Shown here one piece after another: positions 15,586 through 28,091 of a stretch of 64,000 nt of DNA. Position numbers and translations under genes: made by a program. Position 1 is the stretch's first letter, and the number at the start of each line of letters is the position of its first letter. Source of the DNA: Tautonia rosea (GTDB taxonomy: Bacteria; Planctomycetota; Planctomycetia; Isosphaerales; Isosphaeraceae); NCBI RefSeq assembly GCF_012958305.1, contig NZ_JABBYO010000009.1, positions 231,605 to 295,604 of the forward strand. The letters run 5' to 3'. The notes beneath the pieces were generated by a model. That model was not told the origin of the DNA, searched no databases, and saw nothing but the letters and a program-made list of their open reading frames with translations.

Positions 15586-17079
15586 GTGATCGACCGCAGG
15601 TCCGAGCGATGGGAATTTGTGCTCCTCGGGGCGATTGGGGGACTGACAGCCCTTTCAGCGGCTCTGGTGGTGGCCCAGGGGGTCTCGCCGATTCCGATGC
15701 GAGGGGCTGGGCTGGTGATTGACCGCCTCAGCGCCTCGTTGAGCTTGCTCGTGGCGTCGGTCGGGGCGATTACCTTTCGGTTCTCGCAGCGATACCTGGA
15801 CGGTGATCCGGGGCGTCGGGCATTCCTGATTCGTCTGGCGGCGACGGTTGTGGCGGCATATCTCTTGATGCTGGCAGATCATCTGGTCGTGCTGGTGGGA
15901 GCCTGGACGTGCACGAGCCTGGGACTGCACGCCTTGTTGACCCACGAGCGAGGGCGAGCCGAGGCGCTTCGACCGGCCCGCAAGAAATTCCTCATTAGCC
16001 GGCTCGGCGACGTGGCTCTGATTGGGGCGATGGGGGTGATCGGCCTGGTCTGGGGCACTCTGGAGCTGTCGACCTTCCTGGAACGGGCGTCGAGCGGCGG
16101 GAACGATCTGGCGGTCGGGGTGGTGGCGATTCTGGTGGCGGTCGCGGCCCTGACCAAATCCGCCCAGTTTCCGTTTCATAGCTGGCTGCCCGAGACGATG
16201 GAGGCCCCCACGCCTGTCTCGGCTTTGATGCACGCAGGGATCATCAACGCGGGGGGGGCCCTGCTCTTGCGGTTTGCCCCGGTGATCGTTCAGGCGCCGG
16301 CGGCCCTGGTAATGCTAACCGGGGTGGGGACTCTGACCGTCGTGCTGGGGCTCTTGGCGATGTGGTCGCAGGTGAAGATCAAGCGAACGCTGGCCTGGTC
16401 CACGGTGGCTCAGATGGGCTTCATGATGGTGCAGTGCGGCTTGGCGGCGTTTCCGGCGGCCTGGCTTCACATTCTCGGGCACGGGTTGTACAAGGCGTGG
16501 AGCTTTTTGCGATCGGGCGAACTTCCCGGACCAATGCGCCCGATGGGCTCCTCCTCTCCGGGTCGGGTCCTGATCCTGGCCACGCTGGGAACGCTCGCGG
16601 CGATTCCGGCCTTGATGCTGGCGAATGCGGTGACGACCTTCGATCCGATGCACTCTCCCGGGGAACTGGCCCTGGCGGCGATCGTCGCGCTGGCGATCGG
16701 TCAACTTTGGGTCGCACTGCTGAGGAATCCCGGCGTCACGCCGGGGCGAGTGGTGGGAGCGATCGGAGGAACGATTGCGGTGGCCCTGCTCTCGTTCGAG
16801 TTGTACCACCTGGCCGGTCTCTTCCTGGCTCCGGTGCTGGGGCCGTTGGTGCTGCCGACGGGGCCGATCGCCTGGGTCTCGGCCGCGCTTCCGGTAGCGG
16901 CGATGGTGGCCTTGATCGTCTCGCAGAGCCTCATGCCGGTGCTCGTCAACCGATCGATCGGCCGAGCGTTTTACGTCCATGCCTTGAACGGTTTCTATTT
17001 CGGGGCGATTGCCGACGGTCTGGTTGACCGGGTCTGGAGCCGCCTCGCTCGATCGCGGAGGGGGGTTGAAGGTGCCTGA
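15586..17079 (+). CDS. dabB: DAB inorganic carbon transporter, membrane subunit DabB (NuoL-like)
   Basis: A 497-residue polytopic membrane protein of the proton-pumping NuoL/MrpA family. Transmembrane segments begin at once (VLLGAIGGLTALSAALVV) and the conserved core is present: KFLISRLGDVALIG, ALTKSAQFPFHSWLPETMEAPTPVSALMHAGIINAGG and MGFMMVQCGL. Its pairing with a DUF2309 gene identifies it as DabB, the cation-coupled half of the DAB bicarbonate/CO2 accumulating pump, rather than a complex I subunit. GTG 15586 is chosen because AGGAGAAGGGGG sits 7 bases upstream; an in-frame GTG at 15544 lacks a site. The last 8 bases overlap the dabA start, so the two are translationally coupled. At about 500 residues it has the short length of DabB, below NuoL. 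Confidence 0.88.
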   Translation: MIDRRSERWEFVLLGAIGGLTALSAALVVAQGVSPIPMRGAGLVIDRLSASLSLLVASVGAITFRFSQRYLDGDPGRRAFLIRLAATVVAAYLLMLADHLVVLVGAWTCTSLGLHALLTHERGRAEALRPARKKFLISRLGDVALIGAMGVIGLVWGTLELSTFLERASSGGNDLAVGVVAILVAVAALTKSAQFPFHSWLPETMEAPTPVSALMHAGIINAGGALLLRFAPVIVQAPAALVMLTGVGTLTVVLGLLAMWSQVKIKRTLAWSTVAQMGFMMVQCGLAAFPAAWLHILGHGLYKAWSFLRSGELPGPMRPMGSSSPGRVLILATLGTLAAIPALMLANAVTTFDPMHSPGELALAAIVALAIGQLWVALLRNPGVTPGRVVGAIGGTIAVALLSFELYHLAGLFLAPVLGPLVLPTGPIAWVSAALPVAAMVALIVSQSLMPVLVNRSIGRAFYVHALNGFYFGAIADGLVDRVWSRLARSRRGVEGA

Positions 17080-19510
17080 GACCTTGATCACGACGGAAGA
17101 GATTGACGGCCAACAGATTGCCTCGGTTCGAGGCATCGTCGATCGGGTCTGCCGACGCATTCCTCCGCTCTGGGATCTGGAAAATTACGTGGCGGTGAAC
17201 CCCTTCCTCGGGTTCATTGAGCGGCCGATCGACGACGCCGCCCGATCGGTGCGTGATGCCCTCGGTGCTCGCGTCCTGCCCGAGCTTTCCGCTTACCGAG
17301 AGCGATTCGCGTCTGGGGCCTTCAACCGGGGCGACCTGGAGTCGGCCGCTCGCCGATCGGGGCATGCGGCCGATTCCCTCACGGCGATCCTGCGCGGGAA
17401 CGATCCGATTCCCACCCGACCCGCCAGCTCGGTCCAGACCTTCACCGAACGGCTTGACCGAGAGCGAGGAACCACCTGGGACGATGCCGTCGTTCGGCAG
17501 ATCACCCGTTGGTGTGCGGTGCATGCCTCGGGAGGGGGGACGTACTGGCGATTGCCGGGCAACCCGCTTGGGCTCTTTGCCTCGTGGCGCGAGGCCGCCC
17601 GCTACGACCGAAGCCTGGAAGTGCTCGGCCTGAAGGGGTGGAGAGCACAGATCGCCTCGCTTCCGGAAGATGCCACGGCGGCGATTGCAACCGTGCTGGA
17701 TCGGCTGGGCATCGCAGAGGAATCGCGAGACGCGTATCTCGCTCGATTGCTCGGCGGGGTCTTCGGCTGGGCCGGCTTCTTCCGTCGCGAGAGTTGGGAA
17801 CGGGGAGACGAATACCCGGCGACCGTGGCAGAGTTGCTCGCCATTCGCTGTAGCGCCGACTGGGCGGTCGCGTCGATTCTGGGAGCATCCGAATCGGCCG
17901 AATCGCCACGATCCGTCGATCGCACCCTCAATCCCGAGGACGAATCGATCCGGGCCGTCTTCCAGGATGCCCTGGAGAACGGCTACGCTCGGCGATTGTT
18001 CGCGCGCTTCCACGCTCCGAGCGAGCAAGCCGTCAGCGATCGACCGTCAGTGCAGGCGGTCTTCTGCATCGACGTGCGATCGGAGGTCTTGCGAAGACAC
18101 CTGGAGGCGCAATCTGAGGCGATCGAGACGAAAGGCTTTGCCGGATTCTTCGGCGTCCCGCTGGCCTGGAAGGGGGACGGATCGGGCGCAAGTGCCCGGT
18201 GCCCGGTCTTGCTGAAGCCGGCCGTGACGGTTGCCAGCGACACGGCGCCGAAGTCCGCGGTGGTCAACGGAACCGCCAAGCACCTGATTGGGGCGCCGGC
18301 CTCCGCCTTCGAATTCGTGGAGATTCTGGGGCCTGCCTATAGCCTCGGCCTGGCCGTCGACGCGATGGCCATGCGATCGCCGAAGCACTCGACCGAAGGG
18401 AAGGCCCCGTTCGGACTCGATGCCGACACCGAGGGGGTTGGCATCGCCCCTCCGGCGCGGGTCGAGTTGGCGGCGGGCATTCTCAAGAACATGGGCCTAC
18501 GCGATCGGTTCGCCCGACTCATTCTCTTGTGCGGCCACGAGAGCCATAGCAGCAATAACCCACACGCCGCCGGACTGGACTGCGGCGCATGTGGGGGTCA
18601 CGGCGGGGCGATCAACGCCCGGGTGGCCGCGGCGTTGCTGAATGATCCGGCCGTTCGGAAGGCGCTGGCGGGCCTCGGCTGGGAATTGCCAAGTGACACC
18701 CACTTCCTGCCGGGTGTGCACGACACGTCGGTCGATGAGGTCACGTTGCTCGACCTCGATCGTGTGCCGTCCTCGCACCAGGGGGATCTGGACCAACTTC
18801 GCGGCTGGCTCGACCAGGCTGGAACCCTTACCCGGGCCGAACGGGCCGGGGCGCTCGGCATGCCGGAACGGCCTCCTGGCCTGCTGGCTCGATGGCTTCG
18901 GCGACGGGCGCGGGACTGGTCGGAGGTCCGTCCCGAGTGGGGCCTGGCCCGCAACGCCGCCTTCATCGCCGCGCGACGGACCCGAACCCGGGGTGTAAAT
19001 CTCGAAGGCAGGACCTTCCTGCACGATTATGACTCGGATCTCGACGAGGATGGATCGATTCTCACCCTGATCCTTTCCGCACCGATGGTTGTGGCCTCGT
19101 GGATCAACCTGCAATACTTCGCCTCGACGGTCGACAACAACGTCTTCGGCTGCGGGACGAAGACCTTGCACAACCGGGTCGGATCGCTCGGGGTGGTTCT
19201 GGGCAACGGCGGCGACCTTCGCACCGGCCTGGCGATTCAATCGGTCCACGACCGGAACGGCCACTGGTTCCACGAACCGCTGCGGCTTCAGGTTGTGGTC
19301 GAGGCTCCGAAGGATCGGATCGACACGGTGCTTGACCAGCAACCGACCGTGCGATCGTTGGTCGAAAACGGCTGGGTGCGTCTGTTCGCCCTCGATCCTG
19401 CCGGCTCGGAGATCGCGCAACGACTCCCCGAGGGAGTCTGGGAAACGGTCCACGATCCGGAAATGCAAATCGGCGATCGCAAGAAGAAGGCAATGCTCGC
19501 CTCGGTTTGA
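17072..19510 (+). CDS. dabA: DAB inorganic carbon transporter, cytoplasmic zinc subunit DabA
   Basis: An 812-residue member of the DUF2309/UPF0753 family, a carbonic-anhydrase-like subunit that converts CO2 to bicarbonate on the cytoplasmic side when driven by DabB. The four catalytic residues of the family can be placed: Cys332 and Asp334 in VFCIDVRSE, His489 in LLCGHESHSS and Cys504 in GLDCGACGGHGG; the His-Cys distance of 15 matches the characterised DabA. GTG 17072 follows GGAGGGGG by 7 bases and overlaps the dabB stop; the in-frame ATG at 17009 lies inside dabB and is less likely. Transcription may end at the terminator at 19751-19792. Confidence 0.9.
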   Translation: MPETLITTEEIDGQQIASVRGIVDRVCRRIPPLWDLENYVAVNPFLGFIERPIDDAARSVRDALGARVLPELSAYRERFASGAFNRGDLESAARRSGHAADSLTAILRGNDPIPTRPASSVQTFTERLDRERGTTWDDAVVRQITRWCAVHASGGGTYWRLPGNPLGLFASWREAARYDRSLEVLGLKGWRAQIASLPEDATAAIATVLDRLGIAEESRDAYLARLLGGVFGWAGFFRRESWERGDEYPATVAELLAIRCSADWAVASILGASESAESPRSVDRTLNPEDESIRAVFQDALENGYARRLFARFHAPSEQAVSDRPSVQAVFCIDVRSEVLRRHLEAQSEAIETKGFAGFFGVPLAWKGDGSGASARCPVLLKPAVTVASDTAPKSAVVNGTAKHLIGAPASAFEFVEILGPAYSLGLAVDAMAMRSPKHSTEGKAPFGLDADTEGVGIAPPARVELAAGILKNMGLRDRFARLILLCGHESHSSNNPHAAGLDCGACGGHGGAINARVAAALLNDPAVRKALAGLGWELPSDTHFLPGVHDTSVDEVTLLDLDRVPSSHQGDLDQLRGWLDQAGTLTRAERAGALGMPERPPGLLARWLRRRARDWSEVRPEWGLARNAAFIAARRTRTRGVNLEGRTFLHDYDSDLDEDGSILTLILSAPMVVASWINLQYFASTVDNNVFGCGTKTLHNRVGSLGVVLGNGGDLRTGLAIQSVHDRNGHWFHEPLRLQVVVEAPKDRIDTVLDQQPTVRSLVENGWVRLFALDPAGSEIAQRLPEGVWETVHDPEMQIGDRKKKAMLASV

Positions 19511-19659
19511 GCGGACGCGCCCGGTCCTGCTGGCCTTGGCCGCCAGAGGATCGGGCGAACCGAGGGTCGGGGAAAGGAGCTGCACCACGCCGTCTCGTAC
19601 TGCCCAAAGGGGGCAGCCAGCTCGACTTGAAGAACGGAGCGGAGTTTCGACCTGGAATC

Positions 19660-19750
19660 GGAGGCTTCGCTTGCCTCCATCCAGAGGAGCAGTTAGACTA
19701 CGATTTGTATCGAAGCCGCTTGCGAGAGGCGGCCTGAAATCGGCTAAGAT
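19660..19750 (+). other. Structured non-coding segment after dabA
   Basis: Between dabA and the terminator there are two further short stems: GGAGGC (19660-19665) with GCCTCC (19673-19678), and GCCGC (19715-19719) with GCGGC (19729-19733). Together with the terminator they make three hairpins in 130 bases. This could be the end of the dabBA mRNA, a small RNA, or a leader of the nifJ operon. No open reading frame with protein character overlaps it. Confidence 0.35.
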
Positions 19751-19792
19751 AGCCCCGACGAGCGCTCTTTTGCGCCCGATCGGGGCTTTTTT
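19751..19792 (+). terminator. Intrinsic terminator between dabA and nifJ
   Basis: AGCCCCGA (19751-19758) pairs with TCGGGGCT (19780-19787), with an inner GCGC/GCGC stem, followed by six T residues (19787-19792). It is the only hairpin in the window with a proper T-tract. It separates dabBA from nifJ by 118 further bases, so nifJ should have its own promoter, or the element acts as an attenuator. Confidence 0.85.
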
Positions 19793-19910
19793 GTTGCCAT
19801 GTGAAACCGTTCCCCTCACCATCGACGGTGGGGCCGCCGGTGGCACCGTCGCCCCCGCAAGGATTGAGGCAACACCGATTTCTTGCCGCTCGCACGGAGG
19901 AGGTCCGAAC

Positions 19911-23482
<3,572 letters not shown>

Positions 23483-23486
<4 letters not shown>

Positions 23487-24496
23487 GCGTCGACCTGCGA
23501 ACCTCGTATCTTGGATTGGAGCTGTCCCATCCGGTCGTGGTATCGGCCTGTTCACTTGGCTTTGATCCGGCCAACCTGAAACGGATGGAAAACGCCGGAG
23601 CGTCGGCCATCGTCTTGCCTTCGCTGTTCGAAGAACAGATTGTGCATGATCAAATGGCCGTGCATGAGTTTTACGAGTTCACCTCGGAGAAATTCCCCGA
23701 AGCGCTCAGCTTCTTCCCCGAGATGGACGACTACAACACTGGCCCGGAAGCCTACCTTCGGCTGGTCGAGCAGGCCAAGCGGTCCCTGTCCATTCCCATC
23801 ATTGGAAGCCTCAACGGTACCTCTGCGGGCGGTTGGACACGCTATGCTCACCTGATTCAGGACGCTGGGGCCGATGCGCTCGAATTAAACATTTATCATC
23901 TCGTCACCGACCCCGGCTTCGATGCCCAGGCCGCCGAGGCTCGCTACCTCGAACTGGTGGCCGAGGTCCGGAAGGCGGTTTCTATTCCGCTCGCGATCAA
24001 GCTTGGACCCTTCTTCAGCGCCTTGCCTCACATGGCGACCAGACTGGTCGATGCCGGGGCCGATGGGCTTGTGCTGTTCAATCGGTTCTACCAGCCGGAT
24101 ATTGATCTGGAAACGCTCCGCGTTGTGTCTCGACTGGTACTGAGCACCAGTGATGAGGTCCGTTTGCCGATGCGATGGATCGCGATTCTCTCCGGTCGTG
24201 TGAAGGCCTCTCTAGCCGCGACGACCGGGGTGCATACGCCGGAGGACGTCTTGAAACTCTTGCTCGCCGGCGCTGATGTGACGATGGTCGCATCCGTACT
24301 CTACACGAGAGGAATCGACCATCTGCGCGTGCTCGTTGACGGCGTTCGCTCCTGGCTGGAAGAGCACGAGTACACTTCGGTCGCACAAATGAAGGGAAGC
24401 GTCAGCCAGGTCAATGCTCCTGACCCGGAAGCCTTCGAACGAGCAAACTACATCCGAACGCTTGTTGATTTCACAAGTTCCGAATCGACGCGCTGA
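23483..24496 (+). CDS. Dihydroorotate dehydrogenase-like flavoprotein
   Basis: A 337-residue TIM-barrel protein of the DHOD-like family. It has the N-terminal LELSHPVVVSAC strand, GSLNGTSAGGW, ADALELNIYH, LAIKLGPFFSALP and the phosphate/FMN-binding GADVTMVASVLY near the C-terminus. True PyrD functions in pyrimidine synthesis, but this subgroup is regularly found beside nifJ and probably has another electron-transfer role; the residues needed for orotate chemistry were not confirmed. ATGA overlap with nifJ couples translation. An 84-base gap then leads to hoxE. Confidence 0.85.
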
Positions 24497-24580
24497 GCCG
24501 TTCTTGGCCCAGCGGATCGGCTGCGGGACGGAGCCTGAGTCGCCTCGTCCCGAAGACTCAACGCCTGGGAGCGCGTCACC

Positions 24581-25111
24581 ATGGGCAATCCCGTCACAAA
24601 AGGTCGTCCCCGACCCACAAGCCCCGGCACTCACCCAAGTGGCGATGATCGATTCCGGTATCTTGATGCCGCGATGAAACGGCAACGCTACCGACCTGAT
24701 GCCTTGATCGAAGTCTTGCACACGGCTCAGGAATTGTTCGGCTATCTGGAGCCGGATTTGCTCCGTTACGTCGCCCGCGGCTTGCGACTACCTCCCAGTC
24801 GCGTTTATGGAGTCGCCACGTTCTACCATCTCTTTACCTTTCATCCCAAAGGAGAACATACCTGCACGGTTTGCACCGGAACCGCCTGCTATGTCAAGGG
24901 AGCTGATACCTTGCTTGGCGTGGTCGAACAACTGACGGGGACGCCTCCGGGCACAACCACCGCCGATGGCCGCATCTCGCTCGAAACGGCCCGATGCCTG
25001 GGAGCCTGCGGACTGGCCCCGATCGTGGTGTTCGATGGCAAGGTCGTCGGCCAAATCACCCCTGAGGAAATCGTAGATCGCGTGAAGGGATGGCTCGATC
25101 ATGGATCTTGA
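24581..25111 (+). CDS. hoxE: Bidirectional NiFe hydrogenase diaphorase subunit HoxE
   Basis: A 176-residue thioredoxin-like [2Fe-2S] protein homologous to NuoE. Cluster ligands are visible in CTVCTGTACYVKG and CLGACGLAP, the C-x4-C and C-x3-C pattern of the family. The segment QELFGYLEPDLLRYVARGL and GVATFYHLFTF is diagnostic. HoxE joins the HoxFU diaphorase to the HoxYH hydrogenase and may accept electrons from ferredoxin. A 30-residue Pro/Ser/Thr-rich N-terminal extension precedes the fold. ATG 24581 has GGGAG 10 bases upstream. The 3' end overlaps hoxF by 11 bases. Confidence 0.93.
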   Translation: MGNPVTKGRPRPTSPGTHPSGDDRFRYLDAAMKRQRYRPDALIEVLHTAQELFGYLEPDLLRYVARGLRLPPSRVYGVATFYHLFTFHPKGEHTCTVCTGTACYVKGADTLLGVVEQLTGTPPGTTTADGRISLETARCLGACGLAPIVVFDGKVVGQITPEEIVDRVKGWLDHGS

Positions 25112-26762
25112 GGATCTCATTGCCCTGGCCGAAGCAGAGCAGCGCGACCGAGCAGAAATCGAGGTTCGCGTGTGCACGGCCGCAGGTTGCCTCTCCTCGG
25201 GCTCTCGACCGGTGGTCTCGGCACTTGAACGCGCCCTTGCGGATCGGGGGCTGACCCCTCGCGTGCGACTGCGAGAGGTCGGATGCATGCGACTCTGCTG
25301 CGAGGGACCCCTTGTTGCGATGGACGTTTTGGAGACCGTTTCGTCCCCGGAACCTTCGCTTTATGGCAAGGTCACTGCGGGCCAAGCGTCTGTCCTGGTC
25401 GACGTCATCGACAACAAACAGGCAACGACGGAGGGGCTCCAACCGATTGATTCGAATGGTCCTTTTTTCTCCCGTCAACGCTCGGTCGTTCTCGAGCACT
25501 GTGGCCTCGTCGAACCGGAGCGCATCGAGTCGTCCATCGCGCTGGGAGCCTATCGCTCGCTTCATCGAGCACTCCATGATCTGAATCCCGCCGAGGTTGT
25601 GGAGCTAGTCACGCGAAGCGGTCTGCGAGGCCGAGGCGGTGCCGGCTACCCGACCGGCTTGAAATGGGCCACCGTGGCCAAGATGCCTCCCGGCCAAAAA
25701 TACGTGGTCTGCAACGCCGATGAAGGTGATCCGGGCGCGTTCATGGACCGGAGCATTCTAGAGAGCGACCCCCACCGAGTCCTGGAAGGAATGGCCATCG
25801 CCGCCCATGCGATTGGGGCCGATCAGGGTTATATTTATGTTCGGGGAGAATATCCCATCGCAATCTCACGGCTTGATACGGCCATAAGGCAGTCCAAGCG
25901 ACTGGGTTTGCTTGGGAGTGCGATCTTCGACTCGACCTTTAACTTCCGGGTCGATCTCCGCATTGGGGCCGGTGCCTTCGTCTGTGGCGAGGAGACGGCG
26001 CTCATCCACTCGATCGAGGGATTACGCGGCACGCCAAGACCTCGGCCCCCTTATCCTGCCGAGTCAGGACTTTGGGGGCATCCGACCCTGATCAATAACG
26101 TCGAGACCTATGCCAATATCCCGGTCATTCTTCGTGAAGGAGCGGATTGGTTCACTCAAATCGGAACCGAGCATAGTAAAGGAACAAAGGTGTTCGCCCT
26201 GGCCGGGAAGATCCGCCGCGCGGGGATTGTCGAAGTTCCCATGGGAGTTCCCCTCCGTGACATCGTCGACCAAATCGGGGGGGGACCTCCCGAGGGTTCC
26301 ACCGTCAAGGCTGTTCAGACGGGTGGGCCGTCCGGAGGTTGCATCCCTGCGGAATTGCTCGACACTCCGGTGGATTACGAATCGCTCAAGGCACTGGGAT
26401 CAATCATGGGTTCCGGCGGTATGGTCGTCATGGATCAGGATGACGATATGGTGGGCGTCGCACGGTATTTCATGAAGTTTTGCATGGATGAGTCGTGCGG
26501 CAAGTGCGTTCCGTGTCGCGCCGGCACCGTTCAAATGTATCGCTTGCTTGATCGGATTGAATGCGGAGACGCGACGAACGACGATCTCGTCTTGCTGGAA
26601 GAACTCTGTGATCTGGTGCAGCACGCGAGCCTCTGCGGTTTGGGACAATCGGCTCCGAATCCGGTCCTGAGTACCCTGCGATTCTTCCGACACGAATATG
26701 AGTCGCGATTCGTGGAACCCACCGGCCCACGATCGTCCTCCGTTTCCTCTGAAGCGAGGTGA
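25101..26762 (+). CDS. hoxF: Bidirectional NiFe hydrogenase diaphorase subunit HoxF (NAD- and FMN-binding)
   Basis: A 553-residue NuoF homologue that exchanges electrons with NAD(P)H. An N-terminal thioredoxin-like domain (CTAAGCLSSGS, CMRLCCEGP; residues 15-90) holds a [2Fe-2S] site, as is usual for HoxF. The FMN/NAD core shows GRGGAGYPTGLKW and CNADEGDPGAFMDRS, and the N3-type [4Fe-4S] cluster is CGKCVPCRAGT with the fourth Cys in ASLCGLGQ near the C-terminus. Start ATG 25101 lies within the end of hoxE. It ends 4 bases before hoxU. All domains expected of a functional diaphorase are intact. Confidence 0.95.
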   Translation: MDLEDLIALAEAEQRDRAEIEVRVCTAAGCLSSGSRPVVSALERALADRGLTPRVRLREVGCMRLCCEGPLVAMDVLETVSSPEPSLYGKVTAGQASVLVDVIDNKQATTEGLQPIDSNGPFFSRQRSVVLEHCGLVEPERIESSIALGAYRSLHRALHDLNPAEVVELVTRSGLRGRGGAGYPTGLKWATVAKMPPGQKYVVCNADEGDPGAFMDRSILESDPHRVLEGMAIAAHAIGADQGYIYVRGEYPIAISRLDTAIRQSKRLGLLGSAIFDSTFNFRVDLRIGAGAFVCGEETALIHSIEGLRGTPRPRPPYPAESGLWGHPTLINNVETYANIPVILREGADWFTQIGTEHSKGTKVFALAGKIRRAGIVEVPMGVPLRDIVDQIGGGPPEGSTVKAVQTGGPSGGCIPAELLDTPVDYESLKALGSIMGSGGMVVMDQDDDMVGVARYFMKFCMDESCGKCVPCRAGTVQMYRLLDRIECGDATNDDLVLLEELCDLVQHASLCGLGQSAPNPVLSTLRFFRHEYESRFVEPTGPRSSSVSSEAR

Positions 26763-26766
26763 ACTC

Positions 26767-27477
26767 ATGGCCGTCAAAACGCTTTCCCTCGACGGTCAGC
26801 TCATCAGCGCCCGAGACGGGCAGACACTGCTGGAAGCGGCCCGAGAATCGGGGGTTTCCATCCCGACGCTCTGCCACCTCGACGGCCTCGACCCTGTTGG
26901 GGCCTGTCGGCTTTGTCTGGTCGAGGTTAACGGTCGCTTGATGCCCTCGTGCCTGACCCGAGTTGCCGAGGAGATGGAGGTCTGGACTCAGACGGAGCGA
27001 CTGCAACGCTATCGGAAACAGATCGTCGAACTGTTATTCGCAGAGCGAAACCACATCTGCTCGGTTTGTGTCGCCAACGGGAATTGCGAACTTCAAGATC
27101 TGGCGATGCGACTCGGAGTGGATCATCTCCGCTACGCTCCCCAGGAACCTCAATGCGAGGTCGACCTTTCTCACGAGCGATACGGTCTCGACCATAATCG
27201 ATGCGTGCTCTGCACCCGATGTGTTCGTGTCTGTGATGAGATCGAAGGGGCCCACACCTGGGACGTGGCCGGACGAGGAACCAATTGCCGTGTCATTACC
27301 GATCTGCACCAACCCTGGGGAAGCGCAAGCACGTGCACCTCGTGCGGAAAATGCGTGATGGCCTGCCCGACTGGGGCACTTTTTCATCGCGGCGCGTCGG
27401 TTTCGGAGAACGTTCACGATCGCGAGACATTGCATGCGCTCATTCTCGCCCGGGAGGAAAAGCAATGGCTCGTTTAA
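26767..27477 (+). CDS. hoxU: Bidirectional NiFe hydrogenase diaphorase subunit HoxU (iron-sulfur)
   Basis: A 236-residue homologue of the N-terminal part of NuoG. It has a plant-type [2Fe-2S] domain (CHLDGLDPVGACRLCLVE), the HxxxCxxC-type segment HICSVCVANGNCELQ, and two [4Fe-4S] ferredoxin motifs CVLCTRCVRVCDE and CTSCGKCVMACP. It passes electrons between the HoxF flavin and the HoxY cluster. AGGTGA just before ATG 26767 serves as the ribosome site and overlaps the hoxF stop region. The last 13 bases overlap hoxY. Confidence 0.95.
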   Translation: MAVKTLSLDGQLISARDGQTLLEAARESGVSIPTLCHLDGLDPVGACRLCLVEVNGRLMPSCLTRVAEEMEVWTQTERLQRYRKQIVELLFAERNHICSVCVANGNCELQDLAMRLGVDHLRYAPQEPQCEVDLSHERYGLDHNRCVLCTRCVRVCDEIEGAHTWDVAGRGTNCRVITDLHQPWGSASTCTSCGKCVMACPTGALFHRGASVSENVHDRETLHALILAREEKQWLV

Positions 27478-28073
27478 GGCTGGCGACGGTCTGGCTGGGG
27501 GGATGCTCAGGATGCCACATGTCATTTCTTGACATGGATGAATATTTGCTTGAACTCGCAGAAATCGTCGATGTCGTGTTCTCTCCTTTGGTCGATTCCA
27601 AGACCTATCCCGAAGGAGTCGATGTTGTCCTGGTGGAAGGAGCGATTTGTAACGTCGAGCACATGGAGATGATTCATCGCGTCCGATCGAACTCGCGCGT
27701 GCTCATTTCCTTTGGAGACTGCGCCGTCACCGGTAATGTCTCGGCCATCCGAAATGTGCTTGGTGGAGCCTTGCCGGTGCTCAAATGTTCGTACGAGGAA
27801 CGATCGGACCCGGCCGGAATGATTCCCTCTCCGAACGACATTGTTCCTCAACTCCTTGACCGAGTTGTGCCGGTTCATGCGGTGGTCAAGGTCGATCTGT
27901 TTCTCCCGGGCTGTCCGCCCTCAGGTCCCATGATCCGCACGGCCCTCGAGAAGGTCCTCGCCGGGGAGACGATCGACCTGATGGAGCATCACCTCTCATT
28001 TGGAGGTTATGGTCGTCCGAGGAACTCGGAGGGATCTTCGACCGCTTCGTCATCCTCAACAGCACCCTCGTGA
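27465..28073 (+). CDS. hoxY: Bidirectional NiFe hydrogenase small subunit HoxY
   Basis: A 202-residue small subunit carrying only the proximal [4Fe-4S] cluster, as in group 3d/HoxY enzymes. Ligands lie in GGCSGCHMSFLD, SFGDCAVTGN and LPGCPPSG. There is no Tat signal, so the enzyme is cytoplasmic. The C-terminal 20 residues are Ser-rich and not conserved in family alignments that I know. GGGAGGAAAAG precedes ATG 27465. It abuts hoxH. Confidence 0.94.
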   Translation: MARLRLATVWLGGCSGCHMSFLDMDEYLLELAEIVDVVFSPLVDSKTYPEGVDVVLVEGAICNVEHMEMIHRVRSNSRVLISFGDCAVTGNVSAIRNVLGGALPVLKCSYEERSDPAGMIPSPNDIVPQLLDRVVPVHAVVKVDLFLPGCPPSGPMIRTALEKVLAGETIDLMEHHLSFGGYGRPRNSEGSSTASSSSTAPS

Positions 28074-28091
28074 ATGAAGGGGTCGAAGATC

